From positions 1 to 8,664 of the forward strand of contig JBBRHH010000241.1 of the NCBI GenBank assembly GCA_038222915.1: a DNA stretch of 8,664 bases. The letters are read 5' to 3'. Below are positions 5,455 through 8,664 of this stretch, piece by piece (the stretch's first letter is position 1; each line of letters starts with the position of its first letter). The notes below the pieces were generated by a model. The model saw only the letters and a program-made list of their open reading frames with translations. It was not told the origin of the DNA and did no database searches. Source of the DNA: JBBRHH01 sp038222915. Its GTDB lineage: Bacteria; Planctomycetota; Phycisphaerae; Tepidisphaerales; Tepidisphaeraceae. The translations under genes and the position numbers were made by a program.

Positions 5455-6534
5455 ATGGCGGTAGAGCGGGTCTTGCTCAGCGAACAGTCGCCGGGCGGCA
5501 ATATTGAGGCGCTGGTAGAGCGTCATGGCGACGGGATTTTCTTCTCCCTCTGGGGTGGGGAGAAATCTTCGTTTGGGATGAAGACGGTTTGGGTGCGGAA
5601 CCTGGTGCCGGCTCCGGCGGAGCTGGACGAGACGGCGATACGCGAGGGCCGGCCTCCGCTACTGCCGGCGGAGTTTTGCGCTCATCCCGAGGGAGCGGCG
5701 CCGCCTGTTGCGGGTTCGTTGCGGTTTGTGTGGTTTGAAGAAGGGGATGCAGCGGCGCTTTTTGAGAGCGATCAGATCGTGGGGATTATTCCGGGGTGGA
5801 GTGGCATCAATGGGTTTGCGGGGTATGCGCGGGATTGTATTGAGCAGAGTCCGATTTGCTGGCCGCTGGGGACGCCGGAGTCGAATGCTCTTTTCGACCG
5901 GGTTATTCAGTCGACTGAATACTGGAAATTCTGGGACGGCAATCCCTGGCCGCAGATTAATTCGGGGTTGCGGGGAGCGTTCGAGCCCATTCTTGGCGCG
6001 GCTTCAAACTACTATGCGATTCATGGGAACAAGTGGCCGCCGAAGGCGCTTGCGCGGTATGTGCATCAGGACGCTACGATTTTCATGACCATTGGCGTAT
6101 CCGTTCGCGCGCAACCAGTCGTTGAACAGTTTGTGGATGAGCCTTCCGATGCCCGGCGCATTGAGCTGGCCATCGGGATTGAAGGCGCGCTGGCGGCTTT
6201 TGCGGACGACGTGCCGCAGGCGATGAGTGCGCTGGCTGCTTTTCCGTGGGATCAGTTTTCGTGGCTTGGGGATGGGCACACGGTGGCCGGGTTTAATTTT
6301 CCGACGAACAATGACACGCTGTTTACGAGCATCCTTCTGTTGAAGGATCCGGTTGATACGCCGCGAATTGCCCTGCCGGCGTTTCGTGGGGATGCGGTCA
6401 ATCTGCTGTGGGTGGTGCCAATTACCGATGGGGAGCGGAAGCTGGCGGAGGAGTCTGGAAGTGCGGCGCTGGTGGCGAAGCTGCGCGGGGCCGGGGTAGG
6501 ATGGGTCCATCGATCGCGAGTTGGGGTCGTCTAA
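5455..6534 (+). CDS. Suppressor of fused (SUFU) domain protein
   Basis: 359-residue soluble protein of the bacterial SUFU family, named after the animal Hedgehog-pathway regulator. The bacterial role is not established, though some members are linked to immunity or polymorphic-toxin loci. The N-terminal half has TVWVRNLVPAP (44-54), EGRPPLLP (64-71), VWFEEGDAAAL (92-102) and IIPGWSGINGFAGYARDC (111-128). The C-terminal half has MTIGVSVRAQPVVE (211-224), RRIELAIG (234-241), WLGDGHTVAGF (270-280) and the closing NLLWVVPITDGER (316-328) with a Gly-Ser-Ala helix, typical of the SUFU C-terminus. I assign the family from these motifs by memory. No signal peptide or membrane segment is present. The ATG at 5455 has AGAGG 8 bases upstream. 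The gene sits directly after the candidate structured RNA. Its stop overlaps the promoter region of hicBA. No toxin or effector gene adjoins it apart from hicA. Confidence 0.65.
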   Translation: MAVERVLLSEQSPGGNIEALVERHGDGIFFSLWGGEKSSFGMKTVWVRNLVPAPAELDETAIREGRPPLLPAEFCAHPEGAAPPVAGSLRFVWFEEGDAAALFESDQIVGIIPGWSGINGFAGYARDCIEQSPICWPLGTPESNALFDRVIQSTEYWKFWDGNPWPQINSGLRGAFEPILGAASNYYAIHGNKWPPKALARYVHQDATIFMTIGVSVRAQPVVEQFVDEPSDARRIELAIGIEGALAAFADDVPQAMSALAAFPWDQFSWLGDGHTVAGFNFPTNNDTLFTSILLLKDPVDTPRIALPAFRGDAVNLLWVVPITDGERKLAEESGSAALVAKLRGAGVGWVHRSRVGVV

Positions 6535-6539
6535 TTTAC

Positions 6540-6569
6540 TTGAGAATTGGACATTGTCTGGGGTATTGT
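6540..6569 (+). promoter_or_regulatory. Candidate promoter for hicBA
   Basis: TTGAGA (6540-6545, five of six matches to TTGACA) and TATTGT (6564-6569, four of six to TATAAT) are separated by 18 bases in the short gap between the SUFU gene and hicB. Transcription would begin near 6576. The mRNA would then start almost at the Shine-Dalgarno site GGAG (6576-6579), leaving a leader of about nine bases. No operator palindrome is obvious. Confidence 0.35.
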
Positions 6570-6584
6570 GTGCGTGGAGAAAAC

Positions 6585-6803
6585 ATGAAACGGTACACCG
6601 TCAGTGATGGAAAGCTTGTTTTGACGCTCGAAGAGGCCGAGGAAGGTGGATTCATTGTCACTTCTCCGCTCGAGCCCACTCTTGTCACGGAAGCCGAGAC
6701 TGTCAGTGAAGCCTTCGAGATGGCTCGGGATGCCTTAAAGGCACTAAGGCAATCTCGCGCCAAACTACTAAAGCGACTGTCTCCCCGAATGTTGCGCGCC
6801 TAA
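6585..6803 (+). CDS. hicB: HicB-family antitoxin, short form
   Basis: 72-residue antitoxin of a type II HicAB system, expected to bind and block the HicA RNase encoded next to it. The sequence has the compact partial RNase H-like fold of HicB: strand KRYTVSDGKLVLTLEEAEEGGFIVTSPLEP (GGFIV is the family's hallmark strand), then TEAETVSEAFEMARDAL, the helix that follows the conserved ET motif. The remaining tail (about 55-72) is short and basic (SRAKLLKRLSPRMLRA). I see no separate helix-turn-helix or ribbon-helix-helix domain, so autoregulation by DNA binding is not evident. The ATG at 6585 has GGAG 5 bases upstream. Longer upstream readings run back through the SUFU gene. The antitoxin precedes the toxin, the reverse of classical hicAB. 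Confidence 0.85.
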   Translation: MKRYTVSDGKLVLTLEEAEEGGFIVTSPLEPTLVTEAETVSEAFEMARDALKALRQSRAKLLKRLSPRMLRA

Positions 6804-6813
6804 CGAAGATCAC

Positions 6814-7008
6814 GTGAATCGACGAGAACTTGAACGGCACCTTCGCACTCATGGTTGCTTTTTCCATCACGCCGGTGGCAAGCACGATATTTGGATCAAC
6901 GGGCGAACCTTGGCCCAAGCGCCCATACCACGACATCGAGTAATCAAACGCGGAACGGCAAAAAGCATTTGTCGAATGCTCGGTGTACCCTCGCCTGGTG
7001 GTCTTTGA
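6814..7008 (+). CDS. hicA: HicA-family toxin (mRNA interferase)
   Basis: 64-residue double-stranded-RNA-binding-fold RNase that cleaves mRNA when released from HicB. Family features are the N-terminal helix RRELERHLRTHGCFF, the G-G-K-H segment with the likely catalytic histidine at H24 followed by DIWING, the proline/histidine loop APIPRHRVIKRGTAKSI, and a C-terminal helix ending RMLGV. The catalytic histidine and loop look intact, so the toxin is probably functional. The start is GTG at 6814, 10 bases after the hicB stop, with only a weak GAAG upstream. This may keep toxin synthesis below antitoxin synthesis. xseA begins 17 bases after its stop. Confidence 0.87.
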   Translation: MNRRELERHLRTHGCFFHHAGGKHDIWINGRTLAQAPIPRHRVIKRGTAKSICRMLGVPSPGGL

Positions 7009-7025
7009 ATTCCAGCAGGTAAGCC

Positions 7026-8621
7026 ATGGCCGGAATGAACTTTTTTGATTTTCACCAGCAGGTGGCGCAGCGGAAGCGCGCTGCTGCTACGCCGCGCGCG
7101 CTTGTGGAGGCTGGCGGCGCTGGGCCGGTTGCGAGTGTTAGTGTTTCTGAACTGACGGCTACTATTGATCGGGCGCTTAAGTCTGGGGTTCCTTCTGGTG
7201 TGGTGGTGCGGGGGGAGGCGAGCAATTTTAAGCGGCATGGGGCTAGCGGGCACCTTTATTTTACTTTGAAGGATTCAGAAGCTTGCATCGATTGTGTGAT
7301 GTTTAAGAGCGAGGCGGTGCGGCTGAAGTTTCAGCCCGGGGACGGGATGGAACTGCTTGCTACCGGGCGGGTCGGGGTGTTTGCGAAGCGGGGGAATTAT
7401 CAGCTTTACGTGGCGCGGCTCGACCCACTTGGGCAGGGCGCGCTGGAACTGGCATTTCGGCAATTGAAGGCGAAGTTGGAGGCCGAGGGGCTTTTTGATG
7501 CGGAGGCGAAGAGGCCGCTGCCGGCGTACCCGCGTCGTATTGCGCTGGTAACCAGCCGCGAAACGGCCGCACTGCAGGATATGCTGAAAGTCCTGCGGCG
7601 GTTTCCGTGGCTGCATCTGCTGCTTTTCCATGTGCCGGTGCAAGGGGATGGGTCTGCGGAGAAGATTGCCTCGGCGTTGCACGATATCAACCGGAACGCG
7701 GAAGAGTTGGGAGGCGTGGACGCGATTGTCCTTGCCCGCGGCGGCGGATCTTTGGAGGATCTGTGGGAGTTTAACGAGGAGGTTGTCGCGCGAGCGATTG
7801 CCGCTTCGGATATTCCGATCGTGACGGGGATTGGCCACGAGATTGATACTTCCATTGCCGATCTTGTGGCGGACCATCATGCACATACTCCGACTGAGGC
7901 GGCGCAGGTTGTGAGCGCGAACTGGAGGACGGCGGCGGAGGAAACGGAGGCGATCGCGATCCGGCTTCGTCGCGAGATATTCGGTCGGCTGGAGCAGGCT
8001 CGGCGCGGCATTGCGAACATCGAGCGGCACGAAGTGTTTCGTCGGCCGCTGGATCGGGTTAATTTGCTGCGGCAGTTGCTGGACCACCGCCAGCGTGAGA
8101 TTTCGCAGACGCTGGGCGCACGTCTTCGCAAGCTTCAGGTGTTTCTGCACTCGCAAGGCAAACGACTCGATGAACACCGCCCCGGCCTGACAATCCTGCG
8201 TTGGCGCAACCGACTGGACGCGCGGTCGGACATGCTGCGCCGGCTGATGTCGCAGCGATTGCGCATTTGCCAGGATCGACTCGCAAACCTGGTAGGTGGT
8301 ATACGCGAAAGGCATCCGCGGCACGCGATCGGTTTGGCGTTGCAGCGCATTGGAATGACCGAGGCCGCATTGCATCGAATCGCCCGGGAACTTTGCCTGA
8401 ACCGGAGTCAGCGCGTGCAGACGCTGAACCTGCAATTGGAGGCGCTCAATCCCCAGAAGGTCTTGTTGCGCGGCTATTCGATCACAACGTTGAAAAAGAC
8501 CGGGGCGATCATGCGGAGTTCGGAGGGCGTTAAAGCGGGGGATAAGCTGGTGACGCGCTTTGCTGATGGCCAGGTCGAAAGCGTGGTGGAAAATTCACGG
8601 CTGATGACGGTGTTCGATTAG
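7026..8621 (+). CDS. xseA: Exodeoxyribonuclease VII large subunit
   Basis: XseA with several XseB subunits forms the cytoplasmic single-strand-specific exonuclease VII used in mismatch repair and DNA degradation. The 531-residue product has an OB-fold DNA-binding domain (about 36-133, with ASVSVSELTATI and VRGEASNF), a catalytic domain (about 134-300), a long helical coiled-coil region (about 300-470) and the C-terminal motif LNPQKVLLRGYSI (474-486). Conserved catalytic-domain residues are in place: D185 in VTSRETAALQD, R238 in ARGGGSLEDLWEFN, and H271 and D274 in GIGHEID, followed by TPTEAA. Their spacing equals or nearly equals that of E. coli D155, R205, H238 and D241. It is longer than the E. 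coli protein (456 residues), with an extra N-terminal segment of about 35 residues and a longer helical region. The ATG at 7026 has a weak AGG upstream, and M4 is an alternative. xseB is not visible and may follow the window. Confidence 0.96.
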   Translation: MAGMNFFDFHQQVAQRKRAAATPRALVEAGGAGPVASVSVSELTATIDRALKSGVPSGVVVRGEASNFKRHGASGHLYFTLKDSEACIDCVMFKSEAVRLKFQPGDGMELLATGRVGVFAKRGNYQLYVARLDPLGQGALELAFRQLKAKLEAEGLFDAEAKRPLPAYPRRIALVTSRETAALQDMLKVLRRFPWLHLLLFHVPVQGDGSAEKIASALHDINRNAEELGGVDAIVLARGGGSLEDLWEFNEEVVARAIAASDIPIVTGIGHEIDTSIADLVADHHAHTPTEAAQVVSANWRTAAEETEAIAIRLRREIFGRLEQARRGIANIERHEVFRRPLDRVNLLRQLLDHRQREISQTLGARLRKLQVFLHSQGKRLDEHRPGLTILRWRNRLDARSDMLRRLMSQRLRICQDRLANLVGGIRERHPRHAIGLALQRIGMTEAALHRIARELCLNRSQRVQTLNLQLEALNPQKVLLRGYSITTLKKTGAIMRSSEGVKAGDKLVTRFADGQVESVVENSRLMTVFD

Positions 8622-8639
8622 TGGTTGTTAGTTTTGGGG

Positions 8640-8658
8640 CTTCAACGTCAGTTTGAAG
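8640..8658 (+). other. Small inverted repeat after xseA
   Basis: CTTCAA (8640-8645) and TTGAAG (8653-8658) pair perfectly across a 7-base loop, 19 bases after the xseA stop. No T run is visible before the window ends, so it cannot be called a terminator. Confidence 0.2.
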
Positions 8659-8664
8659 GGTGCA

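Noticed and set aside
5079..5507. Plus-strand ORF overlapping the structured region and the start of the SUFU gene
   Set aside because: No recognisable family. It overlaps the SUFU start in another frame, and competing frames on the minus strand are equally open, as in stop-poor GC-rich sequence.
7275..8435. Long minus-strand ORF of 386 codons opposite xseA
   Set aside because: It lies wholly inside xseA, whose family motifs run through the same bases in the + frame, so it is a shadow.
1..8664. CRISPR arrays, insertion sequences, rRNA or tRNA genes
   Set aside because: I saw no regularly spaced repeats, transposase motifs, terminal inverted repeats or rRNA/tRNA signatures.

Overview
The window is a moderately GC-rich bacterial chromosomal segment with ordinary housekeeping genes and one poorly explained gap. 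No gene here fixes the taxon. The style of the proteins (an exported protein with LPP20-like repeats, a long XseA, weak Shine-Dalgarno sites) reminds me of Planctomycetota, possibly Phycisphaerae. That is a low-confidence impression, not a sequence-proven assignment.

Left part (1-3815). The window opens inside uppS (undecaprenyl diphosphate synthase, + strand). uppS converges on a minus-strand run read right to left: an exported protein with three LPP20-like repeats, then recX 10 bases later, then a small protein resembling the C-terminal domain of GH3 acyl-adenylating enzymes. A short divergent region separates the exported protein from trpF (+).

Middle (3812-5454). trpF converges on an AMMECR1-family gene, and the two share the palindromic CTAG as both stop codons. 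Divergent from the AMMECR1 gene is a 64-residue membrane-anchored zinc-ribbon protein. After it comes a gap of about 760 bases with no convincing gene. The gap holds a small cluster of DnaA-box-like 9-mers (4720-4785). It also holds a stretch of about 550 bases (4879-5434) in which hairpins follow one another almost without interruption, including a three-way junction and a long arm capped by a GNRA-type loop. Every wobble pair I found is G.U on the + strand and would be an A.C mismatch on the minus strand. This points to a large + strand structured RNA or a long structured leader of the next gene. It is the most interesting object in the window.

Right part (5455-8664). All genes are on the + strand: a bacterial suppressor-of-fused (SUFU) family protein, a hicB-hicA toxin-antitoxin pair in antitoxin-first order with a plausible promoter, and xseA (exonuclease VII large subunit) only 17 bases after hicA, so xseA may be co-transcribed with the toxin-antitoxin pair. 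The window ends 43 bases after xseA.
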